Part shown: positions 35,297-45,645 of the stretch, one piece after another
How positions within the stretch are numbered: the stretch's first letter is position 1
How the letters are laid out: the number at the start of each line of letters is the position of its first letter
Origin: Sphingobacterium sp. CZ-UAM
GTDB taxonomy: Bacteria > Bacteroidota > Bacteroidia > Sphingobacteriales > Sphingobacteriaceae
Direction of reading: 5' to 3'
Assembly (NCBI RefSeq): GCF_002000245.1
Contig: NZ_MTCM01000003.1
Location: 248,001-312,000 of the forward strand
Length of the DNA stretch: 64,000 bases
The notes under the pieces: generated by a model
The model's database searches: none
The model's input: the letters and a program-made list of their open reading frames with translations, nothing else
Told to the model about the DNA's origin: nothing
Made by a program: the position numbers and the translations under genes

Positions 35297-37003
35297 TTAT
35301 TTGCCCTGTCCGTATTTGAATTTTTTATTGATGGTAACAGGCAATTTTCCTTTAGGGACATTTTGCCCCAATAAGGTTTTGGCAGCAGCCTTTTGCATAA
35401 AAGCATCATTTTGATAAGCCAGCAAAATTGTCTTTGCTTTCTTGGATGCTTCTACGCCATCTAACGCATATACATTTGTAAATAGGGTCAAGATGGATTT
35501 CTTTGCAAATTTTTTCATCAGCTTCTGCACATTTTCATTTAGCTGCATGGTCGGGCGAGGACGTAACCGCGTGTCGTGGACAGCGATGATGAATTGTTTG
35601 TTTTTCTTGATTTCCTTCACCAGACGTTTCATATCATCTTTGCTCAAGCTGTCTGGCACAAAATACTGTGTTTCATTTGTCAATCCCGCTGCCAGTTCGT
35701 TCTGGAATGTTTGATTGGCAGCAACACCGACATTAATAATCGCTGTAGGTAGATCCTTTTTAAACGATTTCAGTTTTTCCGTCGAATTAAGGGCTGTAAT
35801 AGCAGCATCGGATAGTTGATCAATCAACTGAACTGCAGATGCGCGATGCAAGTCAGCATACAGATTCTGTTGTGGGGTTGCCCGGTATTTATCCAAACCT
35901 AGCCATAGTTTAGCTGCCAGTACTCTTTTCACGCGTGCATCGATATCTGCCTGCGAGATCCGACCCGATTCAATTGCTTTCAAAATAAGGTCAATAGCGC
36001 GTTTGCTATTTTCGGATACCTCAAGCAGATCATGCCCTGCCACAATGGCCTGAACATCGGCTTCTCCATTCGGAAAGAATTTTTTGACACCCTTCATATC
36101 CATGGCATCAGTTACTGTTAAACCCTTAAAACCAAGTTCATTCCGCAAAAGATCTGTAACGACTTTTTTAGAAATCGAAGATGGCATATTGGGCGTATCA
36201 TCCAAGACAGGGATATTCATATGCGCAACCATAACTGCTGGCGCACCCGCTTTAATAAGTTCTTTGAAAGGGTAGAGTTCCAACGTATCTAATCTGGTTT
36301 TATCAAACGGAAGTTTAGGCAGGTCATGGTGTGAATCGACATCTGTGTCACCGTGTCCCGGGAAGTGTTTAATGGAAGCCAAAATACCACCATCCACCAT
36401 ACCGTCCATATAGGCTTTTGCTTTTTGGGTGACATTATATTTATTGTCGCCAAAAGAACGAATACCGATGACCGGATTTTTGGGGTTGTTATTGATATCC
36501 ACATCTGGTGCAAAATTAAAATGCATACCGATACGGTGAAAATCCAGCGCAACCTCACGTCCCATGCGATAGATCAATTGATTGTCCTGCACAGCTCCGA
36601 GTGTCATCTGATAAGGGAATGATAAAGTAGAATCCGGCATACGCATACCTAGCCCCCATTCGCCATCAAATGTGACCAACAAGGGCACTTTGGATACAGA
36701 CTGATAACGATTGAACATATCCACATGCCGTACGGGACCGCCCTGAAAAACGACAAGCCCCCCCAGTTGCTCATCCTGAACAACCTGTGCAACGGAATCA
36801 ATATATTTCTGACCGAGATTGGTATGCGCGCGTACAAGGAACAACTGAGCCACTTTTTCCTTTGGTGTCAAGGTATTAAATACGGCATCCACCCAATCAT
36901 GCTGGGAATTGATGTATTTTACAAAATCTTTCTTGTCCTGTGCTTTCGCAATGGATAACGCACCGACCAATGCCAATAGGCCCAGACTGAATTTTTTGAA
37001 CAT
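35297..37003 (-). CDS. Glycoside hydrolase family 3 beta-N-acetylhexosaminidase (NagZ-like), exported
   Basis: The 568-residue protein has a signal peptide (about 1-21). Its GH3 domain (about 35-370) carries the NagZ-type loop KHFPGHGDTDVDSHHDLP (about 210-227), in which the His-Asp dyad acts as general acid, and the nucleophile Asp in VTDAMDMKG (about 301). The remaining C-terminal part (about 380-568) is the second GH3 domain; the large beta-lactamase module of longer relatives is absent. It releases terminal GlcNAc from cell-wall or chitin fragments. Together with nagA it suggests an amino-sugar salvage capacity, although the genes are 34 kb apart. Confidence 0.93.
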   Translation of the reverse strand: MFKKFSLGLLALVGALSIAKAQDKKDFVKYINSQHDWVDAVFNTLTPKEKVAQLFLVRAHTNLGQKYIDSVAQVVQDEQLGGLVVFQGGPVRHVDMFNRYQSVSKVPLLVTFDGEWGLGMRMPDSTLSFPYQMTLGAVQDNQLIYRMGREVALDFHRIGMHFNFAPDVDINNNPKNPVIGIRSFGDNKYNVTQKAKAYMDGMVDGGILASIKHFPGHGDTDVDSHHDLPKLPFDKTRLDTLELYPFKELIKAGAPAVMVAHMNIPVLDDTPNMPSSISKKVVTDLLRNELGFKGLTVTDAMDMKGVKKFFPNGEADVQAIVAGHDLLEVSENSKRAIDLILKAIESGRISQADIDARVKRVLAAKLWLGLDKYRATPQQNLYADLHRASAVQLIDQLSDAAITALNSTEKLKSFKKDLPTAIINVGVAANQTFQNELAAGLTNETQYFVPDSLSKDDMKRLVKEIKKNKQFIIAVHDTRLRPRPTMQLNENVQKLMKKFAKKSILTLFTNVYALDGVEASKKAKTILLAYQNDAFMQKAAAKTLLGQNVPKGKLPVTINKKFKYGQGK

Positions 37004-37312
37004 AAATTAGTTTGTATAATGTCTTAAATAGAATACTAATAACGCTATTATTTTGGATAATATGAAATTGTTTTTGCAACAATTTTATTAAAACACGCAA
37101 CAAGACGCATTTCAAGCGCAACGAAAGGAAATATAATGATCCTATACCTGAGAACTACTGCCGGATATACCTGTTGTCTATTGTTGATTTTGTTAAGAGC
37201 TGGCTTCGGGACAAATCTGATTATGGACTTGATTGGTAATGAATGCCAGCTATAGCTAAGTAGCTGCAATAAGCTTAAGCAAGCCTAAAATACCCAAGAG
37301 TAAAGACAAACG

Positions 37313-37379
37313 AAGTATCAGCTGTAAGCTTAAACAACCAGAATCTAAATACTCATTACTAAATACTAGATACTAAATC
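37313..37379 (-). repeat. Dispersed 3'-end repeat, copy 1
   Basis: Read on the minus strand, this 66-base stretch has the same order as two copies near 55.5 kb: TTAGTAT ... TAGTA ... GAGTATT ... GATTCTGGTTG ... AAGC-(loop)-GCT. It begins with the TAG stop of the TetR gene, so the gene ends inside the repeat. The rest of the 37004-37372 gap shows no gene. Confidence 0.6.
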
Positions 37380-37915
37380 AAATTATACTTTTTTTCGAGG
37401 AACAGCGTCAATTCCATAACATGATCCAATTCACCGATGGCCTCTTTTTTCCACAGCGTATCAATGATCAATAGAAGGAACTGTGTTTCTAATTCAGGAT
37501 TTTCATATCCTAATTCTTCAAAAGCACGATGGATAATCGGCTGTACCGGTTTCATAAACTGTTCATGCTGCTGCTTGGAAAAAGGATGATGGGACAGTCT
37601 TTCCTGCAATTTCCAGAATATGGGTTCGGCACTGACCAACTTATTGGGAAGGTTGATCATGGTACGCAAAAAATCTTTGGGTTCACGATAGGTCATCATC
37701 CCACGGTGATGGGTAAGGACCTTGCGATATCCGGATTTAACCAGATAGACCAAGAGTGCATCTTTGTTACCAAAATGTTTGAATATCAAAGCCTCAGAAA
37801 CGCCTGCGTTCTGTGCTATTGTTTTGGTAGACGTATTGGTATAGCCCTGGTCTGAAAAAAGCAGCAATGCTTCTTTCATAATACGCTCTTTTCTACTCAA
37901 AACACTTTCTTTCAT
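37373..37915 (-). CDS. TetR-family transcriptional regulator
   Basis: The 180-residue protein has a TetR N-terminal HTH (about 8-55: RIMKEALLLFSDQGYTNTSTKTIAQNAGVSEALIFKHFGNKDALL) and a helical ligand domain. The gene is divergent from the outer-membrane barrel gene at 38091, with 175 bases between starts, so it may regulate that gene. Its stop codon lies inside a dispersed repeat, so the last residues may have been altered by insertion of that repeat. Confidence 0.93.
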   Translation of the reverse strand: MKESVLSRKERIMKEALLLFSDQGYTNTSTKTIAQNAGVSEALIFKHFGNKDALLVYLVKSGYRKVLTHHRGMMTYREPKDFLRTMINLPNKLVSAEPIFWKLQERLSHHPFSKQQHEQFMKPVQPIIHRAFEELGYENPELETQFLLLIIDTLWKKEAIGELDHVMELTLFLEKKYNLI

Positions 37916-38090
37916 ATACTATGCCGTTCAGTTGATTTCTAATTCTACTGCAAATATATCTAATCTTTCCGTTCAGTTAGGATTATTGTAACTAAAATGA
38001 TAGTAATTCGTATCAAATAGTCGCATAAATTTGACAAATAAAAAAAACAACCAATAACAAAGCCTAAAACCACGCATACATCCCCAACCA

Positions 38091-40832
38091 ATGAAAATCA
38101 AAACCTGGACAATTGTTATCCTTTCGCTTAGTTTAATGCTATTAAAGATGAATGCTTTTGCCCAGCAATATATATCTGGGAGGCTCATGGACAGCAACGG
38201 TTCAAAACCAATTTCGGGAGCCAATGTAACGATCATTGCCTTAAAAGACTCCAGTAAACTGCAGACACCAACGGATATCTTAGGCAAATTTGCCAGTGCA
38301 GCACTTCCCAACGGTGATTATCTGATTTCGGTACAGCCAATGGGTTATACAGCAGATATCCGAAAGATCAGATTGGTTGGTAAAACCGTCGAGGTCAATT
38401 TTAAGCTCAACAGCTCGGAGATCGTGCTGGATGAAATCAGCATCTCACCGACGAGTGTACAGGTAAGGGGGGATACCTTAGAATTTGATGCAAAAAAATA
38501 TATCACACCTGAATTTGCAGATGCTGACGAGCTGGTCAAGCAGATCCCGGGTGTTGAAATTGACGAAGACGGGAATGTAAAGGCGCAGGGAGAAGCCGTA
38601 AGCAAGATTATTATTGATGGCCGTGAATTTTTTAGCACTGATCCAAAAGTCGCCCTTAAAAACTTACCTGCCGATGTGATTGCTAAAGTCCAGCTCATTG
38701 ATGACAAAACCGAGCAGGCGAAATTCAGCGGATTTGACGATGGCAAACGGATGAAGGTTATCAATATTGTCACCAAGCCGGATAAAAGGAAATCTTATTT
38801 TGGCAAGATCAGCGGCGGAGCTGGCCCAGACAACAAATATGCTGTAAATACCCAAGTCACCAAAATGAATCCAAAGCGTCAGTACTCGATAGATATCAAC
38901 ACTAATAACGTCAACCAGCCCAATGGTTTTGCACCACGCGGCAATACGCGCGGCCGTACCGGACAGGGCATCACAACACGCTTCAATGCCGGATTTAATT
39001 ATCTCGACCGCTTTTTGGCAGACCGCATGGATTTCAACGCCAATTACAGCTACAACTATACCGACAATAATACCATCAGCCAAAACAAAACTGAATATAC
39101 TGCCGGCAATAGAGCCAACCAGATCAACAATCAACAGCAATCTGGTAGCACCTACACAAACAATCACGCCTTCTCCATGCGGGCAAACTGGAAAATAGAT
39201 TCTATTCAAAAGTTGGACATTCAGCCCAATTTTTCCTATCAGAGCAATAATAGGCATAGCAGCTCGCTGGGCAGTACCTTATTAAACCTGAGCGAAATGC
39301 TTAACCAATCCAACAGAAACAACAGCAGTTTTGGCGAAAATTTCAACTGGGGCGGGGATCTCACCTATATGCGTAGGCTAAACAAACCGGGACGAACGAT
39401 CAGCGTCAATATGAATGGATCTTTCAGCACAAACAAGGCAAACGCCGCAAACTACGCTTTAAACACGTACTACAAAAATGGGGACTTCAGTCGAATGGAC
39501 ACCGTAAACAACCGCAATTACACCATCGGTGACAATAATGGTTTTCGCACCAAAATTGCCTATACCGAGATGTTAGGCAGATACGCACGTTTGCAGGGAA
39601 ACTATACTTTTCGGAATACAGCACGGTATTCTGACCGTAAAACCTATGAATTCCTGGCAGAAACCGAGCAGTTGGGCGAATTGAAAAACCGTCTCTCGAA
39701 CGAATTCCGCAATGACTTTGTTTACCACAGTGCGGGGGTATCTTATTTATTCAATAAAAAAGATAGCATACGCTTTCAGGTCGGATTGGATTATCAGACC
39801 GCCAATCAGACAAATGACAAGTTATTTCCGAACAGATTGAAAACAGAAAGTCACTTCAACAGTTTACTGCCAAATTTAAACTTCCAGTATAACTTCACTA
39901 AAGAAACCCGTATTGAATTGCGCTATAATGCCAAAACGAATACACCTGCTATTGAACAGTTACAGGATTTTATAGATAATCAGAACCCACTGCGCATTAC
40001 TTCGGGCAACCCGAACCTAAAACAGGAATACGACCATAACCTGGTCATGCAGTTCAGGTCTGTCAATAAGGCCTCGGGCCGAAGTTTTACATCAGATTTT
40101 ACAGCGGATTTTATTCAGAACAAGATTTCAAACACCATCTTTACAACTGATTCGGCATTTACCATTGAGAACGATGTCATACTGGGACCGGGAGGGCAAT
40201 ATATCAAACCCGAGAATTTTAACGGCGTATACAATCTAAAATGGCATAATAGCCTTGGTTATCGCGTAGAACCTTTGAAATTGAATATCAACCTGAATAA
40301 TAATCTCTATTTCAACCAGAATTACACCTTGTTGAACCTGGAAAAAGTAGATGCAAAAACCTACGGAATCAATCAACGTGTCGGCGTGAACACCGCTTTC
40401 AGCAGGGAGCTGATCATCGGATTGGATTATAATGGAAATTTAGCCTATTCAAAAAATTCGGCAACTGAAAAATCCAATTACGCTGTTTATAAACACAGCA
40501 TCAGCAATTCCATCGCATTGACATTATGGCAAAGCTGGACCTTAAATTCGACGTTCAATTACTTATATAACGGAAGTATCCTAAACGCGCCCAGCACGAC
40601 AAGTTTGTTGTGGAATGTTTCTGTCGGCAGGAAGATGTTCAAAAAGAGAAATGCAGAGATCAATCTAACGGTTTTTGATATTTTTAATGACAATAAAAAT
40701 GTCAATCAACAGGTCAACGACCTCTGGGTGCGGGTATCCCAATCCAATGCAATCAACCGCTACGCCATCTTGAGTTTTACCTACCATATCCGGGGTATGG
40801 GCGGGAAGGCTAATCGAATGCGAAAACAATAA
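38091..40832 (+). CDS. Outer-membrane beta-barrel protein with carboxypeptidase-like N-domain
   Basis: The 913-residue protein has a signal peptide (about 1-24, ending AFAQ), a carboxypeptidase-regulatory-like domain (about 28-112, ISGRLMDSNGSKPISGANVTI), a plug-like domain (about 130-225, LVKQIPGVEIDEDGNV, GREFFSTDPKVALKNLPADVI) and a large barrel rich in Asn and Tyr. This is the TonB-receptor-like outer-membrane barrel group rather than a SusC protein; it lacks a clear TonB box and a SusD partner. Function is unknown. The TetR regulator is divergent. Confidence 0.9.
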   Translation: MKIKTWTIVILSLSLMLLKMNAFAQQYISGRLMDSNGSKPISGANVTIIALKDSSKLQTPTDILGKFASAALPNGDYLISVQPMGYTADIRKIRLVGKTVEVNFKLNSSEIVLDEISISPTSVQVRGDTLEFDAKKYITPEFADADELVKQIPGVEIDEDGNVKAQGEAVSKIIIDGREFFSTDPKVALKNLPADVIAKVQLIDDKTEQAKFSGFDDGKRMKVINIVTKPDKRKSYFGKISGGAGPDNKYAVNTQVTKMNPKRQYSIDINTNNVNQPNGFAPRGNTRGRTGQGITTRFNAGFNYLDRFLADRMDFNANYSYNYTDNNTISQNKTEYTAGNRANQINNQQQSGSTYTNNHAFSMRANWKIDSIQKLDIQPNFSYQSNNRHSSSLGSTLLNLSEMLNQSNRNNSSFGENFNWGGDLTYMRRLNKPGRTISVNMNGSFSTNKANAANYALNTYYKNGDFSRMDTVNNRNYTIGDNNGFRTKIAYTEMLGRYARLQGNYTFRNTARYSDRKTYEFLAETEQLGELKNRLSNEFRNDFVYHSAGVSYLFNKKDSIRFQVGLDYQTANQTNDKLFPNRLKTESHFNSLLPNLNFQYNFTKETRIELRYNAKTNTPAIEQLQDFIDNQNPLRITSGNPNLKQEYDHNLVMQFRSVNKASGRSFTSDFTADFIQNKISNTIFTTDSAFTIENDVILGPGGQYIKPENFNGVYNLKWHNSLGYRVEPLKLNINLNNNLYFNQNYTLLNLEKVDAKTYGINQRVGVNTAFSRELIIGLDYNGNLAYSKNSATEKSNYAVYKHSISNSIALTLWQSWTLNSTFNYLYNGSILNAPSTTSLLWNVSVGRKMFKKRNAEINLTVFDIFNDNKNVNQQVNDLWVRVSQSNAINRYAILSFTYHIRGMGGKANRMRKQ

Positions 40833-40857
40833 ACATCCTCCACGTGGAACAAGCTTA

Positions 40858-41532
40858 TCAATCCACTGTCAGCATATAGCCAACGCCGCGTATATTGGTA
40901 ATTTTGATTCGAGGATCCTGGCTCAGATACTTACGGATGCGGCTAATAAATACGTCTAGGCTTCGCCCTGTAAAATACTTGTCGTGGCTCCAATAAGCGC
41001 GCATAATCTCTTCTCTAGCGATCACCTTATCTTTCTGTTCGTACAGCTTGCGTAGCAGTTCGCTTTCCCGAAAGGATAATTTAAGGACCTCTTCTTGATA
41101 GGTGAGTTGATGCTTCAGGCTGTCCAGTGTATAATCACCGATCATCAGTTTCTGACCGAACAACATTTTAGGATTATTTTTCAACAAAGACTCTATGCGT
41201 ACAACCAATTCTTCGATCTTAAACGGCTTTTTGACGTAGTCGTCTCCGCCGAGACGAAATCCCCGAACCACATCCTCCGTCTGTACTTTGGCCGTTAAAA
41301 AGATGATGGGGAGCAAGGTGTCCATCTCCCGAATTTTGGTGGCCAAGGTGAAACCATCCATAACAGGCATCATCACGTCCACCACCATGATATCTGGTTT
41401 TGCTATGCTAAAAGACTCCAGGGCTTCCTGTCCATTGCTGCAGTGTACAACATGGAAGCCATTAGCTTCCAAGCTATCTGCCACAATCATCGCCAGACTT
41501 GGCTCATCCTCTACGTATAAAATATTAATCAT
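40858..41532 (-). CDS. OmpR-family response regulator
   Basis: The 224-residue protein has a receiver domain (about 1-120) with the phosphoacceptor Asp52 in IMVVDVMMPVMDG, the acidic pocket ILYVEDEPS and the conserved Lys in DYVKKPF. The C-terminal winged helix (about 130-222) includes LSFRESELLRKLYEQKD and VFISRIRKYLSQDPRIKI-type segments. It forms a pair with the kinase at 41600-43033, which lies 67 bases upstream on the same strand. The pair resembles the Bacteroides RprXY system, but I do not assign that name. Target genes are not shown by the sequence. Confidence 0.95.
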   Translation of the reverse strand: MINILYVEDEPSLAMIVADSLEANGFHVVHCSNGQEALESFSIAKPDIMVVDVMMPVMDGFTLATKIREMDTLLPIIFLTAKVQTEDVVRGFRLGGDDYVKKPFKIEELVVRIESLLKNNPKMLFGQKLMIGDYTLDSLKHQLTYQEEVLKLSFRESELLRKLYEQKDKVIAREEIMRAYWSHDKYFTGRSLDVFISRIRKYLSQDPRIKITNIRGVGYMLTVD

Positions 41533-41599
41533 AATTCCTGTCGTTCAATAATAATGCTTTTTCTATACAAAGCTATATCGAAAAATAGCTTCCTATAGG

Positions 41600-43033
41600 C
41601 TAATATGGTAACTTGATGATAAAGGTACTTCCTTTTCCCAATTCACTCTCGACACTGATCTTACCCTCATGACGCTTCACAACCTGCTTGACATACGCAA
41701 GTCCCAGGCCAAAGCCTTTGACATCATGCAAGTTGCCCGAAGGTACTCTAAAGAACATATCGAAAACCCGCTGATGGTATTCGGGCGCAATACCCTTCCC
41801 ATTATCCCGAATACGGATCTGGACATGTTCTTTGGCAGCTTTAATGTCAACTTTAATGCTGACATGTGTTCCCGAATATTTTATGGCATTCTCCAATAGA
41901 TTATTGATGACATTTTTCAGATGGGATTCATCGCCTTTGATCAGGATCGACTCGGGATCGGCATGGAGCTCCACTTCTACTGTTTTTGTTTTATTGAGTT
42001 GAGCCACCTCAATCGCACTTGCCACCATGGCGACAATATCAAAATCTGACCGTTGTAGAACAATTCCCCGCGAAGCATCGATATCCATCTGCAGTACTTT
42101 CTCAATCATACCGGATAGGTGTTCAAGTTCTTTTTTTGAAATATCAAGGTAACGGTCCATCTTTTCCCTGTCGTTCCGCACGCCGTACAGTTGTATAGCT
42201 TCAATTGCTGCCATTACGGTGGATACTGGAGTTTTCAGTTCGTGGGTCATATTATCGACAAAGTTTTTTCGGAGTTCGGCCATTTTATTCTGGTTAAAAA
42301 TGGTTTTCATCAGGTAAAAGAAAGTGCCCAACAAAAGACCGATCAACAGCAGCGAAATCAGCAATTGCCAGCTCAGGCTGAAAAGCAGATATTTCCAATC
42401 CTCCTGGAACTTAACAACCAGAAACTCATTCTTTACGGGATTGACCATCATCGGTCTTGTCCAGGCCAGGTTTTTTTCGCGGTATTCGCGACGTACATCC
42501 TTTACCTGCTCGCGTGGAATCGTAACGACGCTCAACTCATAGGGCACCGAGATACCTTTATTGTTCAGTGATTCTGTGAATTTCCTGTCGATCTGATCCA
42601 AGTTCATCTTACTCATTTCAAAATCGCGGAACAAGAAGGGCGGAATAATAGCATTCTGATGATCGCGATCTTTGGAATACATTTTCCCTTTGCGATCTGG
42701 ATCGCTGCGAAATATATGTTCTTTACGGGGCTGTCGGGCCCGCACCCTTTCCAAGGCCCGATCAAGTTCAGCTTCGGATAACGAGGGTAGCAGTTCATTT
42801 TTTATATCCCTGAGAAGCCGGTTTCTCTCTGTGTCGGGATCATCCAATCGTTGATCACCATTTTCTGCCTGATACACTTCCTGTACGGCATTAAAAAGCG
42901 ACCGTTCGGCCGTGGACAGAAAAAGGTCCCGCCGATTGGTATAACTTCCGTAAAGCCAGACGCCAAGCACAATGGTAATTCCTGTACCTATTAAAACGAT
43001 CAAGCTGATCAGCAATTTAAATCTTCTACCCAT
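41600..43033 (-). CDS. Sensor histidine kinase
   Basis: The 477-residue kinase has two membrane helices (about 8-29 and 220-243) enclosing a periplasmic sensor region of about 190 residues with basic and Glu-rich stretches. The cytoplasmic part has the HisKA dimerisation helix with the phospho-accepting His in DNMTHELKTPVSTVMA (about 264) and an ATPase domain with N box NVINNLLENAIKYSG, G1 DNGKGIAP and G2 FGLGLAYVKQVV. It phosphorylates the response regulator encoded next. Ligand and stress cue are unknown. Confidence 0.95.
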   Translation of the reverse strand: MGRRFKLLISLIVLIGTGITIVLGVWLYGSYTNRRDLFLSTAERSLFNAVQEVYQAENGDQRLDDPDTERNRLLRDIKNELLPSLSEAELDRALERVRARQPRKEHIFRSDPDRKGKMYSKDRDHQNAIIPPFLFRDFEMSKMNLDQIDRKFTESLNNKGISVPYELSVVTIPREQVKDVRREYREKNLAWTRPMMVNPVKNEFLVVKFQEDWKYLLFSLSWQLLISLLLIGLLLGTFFYLMKTIFNQNKMAELRKNFVDNMTHELKTPVSTVMAAIEAIQLYGVRNDREKMDRYLDISKKELEHLSGMIEKVLQMDIDASRGIVLQRSDFDIVAMVASAIEVAQLNKTKTVEVELHADPESILIKGDESHLKNVINNLLENAIKYSGTHVSIKVDIKAAKEHVQIRIRDNGKGIAPEYHQRVFDMFFRVPSGNLHDVKGFGLGLAYVKQVVKRHEGKISVESELGKGSTFIIKLPY

Positions 43034-43104
43034 AACGAAAACAAATTTAAATTACTAGATTTGCAATCGCTGTGGTAATTAACCATATTTAACAAAATAT
43101 AACA

Positions 43105-43134
43105 CTGATTAACAGTAAGCATTGATTACTTTTG
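43105..43134 (+). promoter_or_regulatory. Promoter of the DUF4270 gene
   Basis: TACTTTTG (43127-43134) is a full -7 match, and CTG (43105-43107), one mismatch from TTG, lies 19 bases upstream. It overlaps a TTG triplet that would extend the gene, so the ATG at 43153 is the start. Confidence 0.6.
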
Positions 43135-43152
43135 CACTATTCAAAAATTAAT

Positions 43153-44568
43153 ATGATCAAAAACTTTAAGAGACGTAGTATACAATTTTTACTTCCGCTT
43201 TTTACATTGGCAGCTTTTGTCGGTTGTAATAAGGACATTTCACTTTCTTTGGATAATTCGAGAAATGAAACGATTGGCGTAGTACCAATTGATACAGTTT
43301 CCGTCAAAGTTTCCACTTATCAATTGGATCCGCTTCCAACTTCAAATACAGGTACGGTTCTGGTAGGAAAAAATAGCAATGCGGTCACCGGTAGTGTCAA
43401 ATCTACTTCTTATTTGCGTTTGGGGATCGGTACAATAAACGGCACCGCCATTCCGGAGGATGCGGTACTGGATTCGGTTTCCCTAGTATTGAGCCCGAAC
43501 AAATACTATTACGGCGATACAACCAAAATTCAGAAAATTGCAGTGCATCGCGTCACGGAAGATATTACATTGACACCAATAGATCCGACGCAGCCGGCGA
43601 TTGAAAGACCATTTTATGTAACTACTCCTAGCATATTCAGCAATAAAAAATTAGCCTATGAGAGCACCCCTTTAGCTGAACTTTCCTTTAACCCACGCGT
43701 AAAATCAACGGATTCCTTATTCTTTAAATTCAATAGCTCAATCAGTAATGAACTTTTCAGGTTGATAAAAAATGGGGATAACAGGATTCAAAATAACACG
43801 AGTTTTCAGGAGTATTTTAAGGGCTTAGCGCTGGTTCCGGATAAAAACAATACAACGCTTATTGGATTTACAGATACCGTTTTTCTACAGGTACATTATT
43901 CTTTTGAGAACAATGAGGGGAATAAGGTAAGCAGCAAACAATCTTTTGCTATCGACAACAAAGCATACCAATACAATCAAATTGAAGCAGATCGCTCGGC
44001 AACGAAGTTTGCAGCAATGACAATTGCTAACCCGCAGATTGATGTTGAAAAAACCGATGGTAATACATTCCTCGAAGGTTCGAGTGGTGTTGTAGCGAAA
44101 ATCGAGTTCCCTACGTTATTATCCTTGGTAAACGATCCAACAATTTCAATCAATAAAGTGGAACTTGTCATTGAAGCAGAAAATAACCCGCTAGAGGGCT
44201 ATGCGCAACCTGAAAATCTGGTTCTTATGATCGCAAATAGCGAAGGGACACCGGTGAGCGCCTTAGCATCATTATCAGGAGATGCGCAAAACCCAGTGCA
44301 ATCTGCCCCATTGATTAAAATTGGAGATGCAAATGGTAAATACACCTTTAATTTGATTGATTATTTAAATAAAATTAAAACAACAGCATATAAAAACACT
44401 TCATTATATCTATCTTTACCTCCGTTGCCAGTAACAACGAGAACTGCAAGCGGGGCTACAGTAGTGACACCTTCTCAGCTATCAAGAACAGCGGATCGGT
44501 TGATATTGGCAAAAGATGGTAATGATCCAAGAATTAAATTAAACATCCTTTATACTAAATTTCAATAA
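43153..44568 (+). CDS. DUF4270-family lipoprotein
   Basis: The 471-residue product starts MIKNFKRR, has a lipoprotein signal (AFVGC, about residue 25), and is largely beta-structured. The pattern VPIDTVSVKVSTYQLDPLPT, then STSYLRLGIG and the repeated SVSLVL and LDPT-like segments fits the Bacteroidota DUF4270 family. Function is unknown; it is a likely surface or periplasmic lipoprotein. The Kelch lipoprotein begins three bases after its stop, so they are one operon. The choice of ATG at 43153 rests on the promoter overlapping the earlier start. Confidence 0.85.
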   Translation: MIKNFKRRSIQFLLPLFTLAAFVGCNKDISLSLDNSRNETIGVVPIDTVSVKVSTYQLDPLPTSNTGTVLVGKNSNAVTGSVKSTSYLRLGIGTINGTAIPEDAVLDSVSLVLSPNKYYYGDTTKIQKIAVHRVTEDITLTPIDPTQPAIERPFYVTTPSIFSNKKLAYESTPLAELSFNPRVKSTDSLFFKFNSSISNELFRLIKNGDNRIQNNTSFQEYFKGLALVPDKNNTTLIGFTDTVFLQVHYSFENNEGNKVSSKQSFAIDNKAYQYNQIEADRSATKFAAMTIANPQIDVEKTDGNTFLEGSSGVVAKIEFPTLLSLVNDPTISINKVELVIEAENNPLEGYAQPENLVLMIANSEGTPVSALASLSGDAQNPVQSAPLIKIGDANGKYTFNLIDYLNKIKTTAYKNTSLYLSLPPLPVTTRTASGATVVTPSQLSRTADRLILAKDGNDPRIKLNILYTKFQ

Positions 44569-44571
44569 TTT

Positions 44572-45591
44572 ATGAACAAGAAAAATTGGCTACTCGTATT
44601 GTCAGCTTTTGTATTTACAGTTACAACATTCTCTTCTTGTAAAAAAAGCAATGACACTAGTGAAGAAAAATCGACCGAGTGGTTTCAAAAAGCAGCTTAC
44701 AAAGGTCCACAAACATCTTCCGCAGCAAGTTTTGTAATAAAGAACATCGCATATGTAACTACTGGTCAATCAAGTAATGCAGGTAGCAAGGCTGTTCATT
44801 TAAAAAACACATATGCTTATGATCCAGCATCCAATACCTGGAGCGAAAAAGATACTTTAGCAGATAAAGATGCGCGTAGCGGTCGTCGTGGTGCAATTGC
44901 TTTTGCAATCGGTGATTTTGGCTATGTAGGTGGCGGTAATGATGGCGCAAATTTCTTGAAAGATTTCTATAAATTTGATCCTTCAGCAGAAAAAGGAAAA
45001 CAATGGACTAAAGTTGCGGACTTGCCTATTGTATTAGCAAATGCAGTAGCGTTCACTATCGGCGGAAAAGCTTATGTGGGTACAGGAGAAACTACCATTG
45101 CAAATGGTACTGCCTTTACCAATCAATTTTTCAAATATGACCCAGAGTTAAATAAATGGGAAGCAATTCCTGATGCTCCATTTGCAGCGAAGAGAAAAGG
45201 TGCTTTTGTATTTGTATCAGGTAATACTGCTTATGTTGGTGGTGGAGTTTCCAATGGCGGTTACCCAACAGATTTCTACAAATTTGATGGTAGCAAATGG
45301 ACACAGTTAGCTGATTTAGATAATGATCGTGGTGTGAACCGCTCTAACGCTGCAGCTTTTGTAATTGGTAGCAATGGCTTCTTAGTAGGTGGATCAAAAG
45401 GTACAGCAAGCAGTTCTGTTGTTAAATACAACATCAGTGGAGATAGCTGGACATATGACAATACTTCTTTTAACGGTGGCGCTAGACAAGATGCTGTCGG
45501 TTTTGCAATCCAATCAACAGGTTATGTTGCGACAGGTCTAAATGGTACAACTCGTTTTGATGATAACTGGAGCTTCACTCCGGTTTATTAA
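44572..45591 (+). CDS. Kelch-repeat lipoprotein
   Basis: The 339-residue product has a lipoprotein signal (TFSSC, about Cys23) and a linker, followed by about six Kelch-type blades, each with a GG or G-rich turn and a Tyr/Trp strand (for example AFAIGDFGYVGGGNDG, AFTIGGKAYVGTGE, FVSGNTAYVGGGVSNGG, AFVIGSNGFLVGGSKG). It folds as a beta propeller of the galactose-oxidase kind, exposed on the envelope. Such proteins often bind or process sugars such as sialic acid, but nothing here shows a substrate. The partner is DUF4270. A strong bidirectional terminator follows. Confidence 0.88.
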   Translation: MNKKNWLLVLSAFVFTVTTFSSCKKSNDTSEEKSTEWFQKAAYKGPQTSSAASFVIKNIAYVTTGQSSNAGSKAVHLKNTYAYDPASNTWSEKDTLADKDARSGRRGAIAFAIGDFGYVGGGNDGANFLKDFYKFDPSAEKGKQWTKVADLPIVLANAVAFTIGGKAYVGTGETTIANGTAFTNQFFKYDPELNKWEAIPDAPFAAKRKGAFVFVSGNTAYVGGGVSNGGYPTDFYKFDGSKWTQLADLDNDRGVNRSNAAAFVIGSNGFLVGGSKGTASSSVVKYNISGDSWTYDNTSFNGGARQDAVGFAIQSTGYVATGLNGTTRFDDNWSFTPVY

Positions 45592-45608
45592 TCGCAAAAT
45601 AAAATTAT

Positions 45609-45645
45609 AAAAAAAGGGATGAACCATTGGTTCATCCCTTTTTTT
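45609..45645. terminator. Bidirectional terminator after the Kelch gene
   Basis: A 17-bp perfect stem with A and T tracts on both sides lies 17 bases after the Kelch stop. The loop is only three bases. Confidence 0.93.

Noticed and set aside
38664..39257. 197-codon minus-strand frame
   Set aside because: It lies inside the outer-membrane barrel gene and reads as a shadow with no signal of its own.
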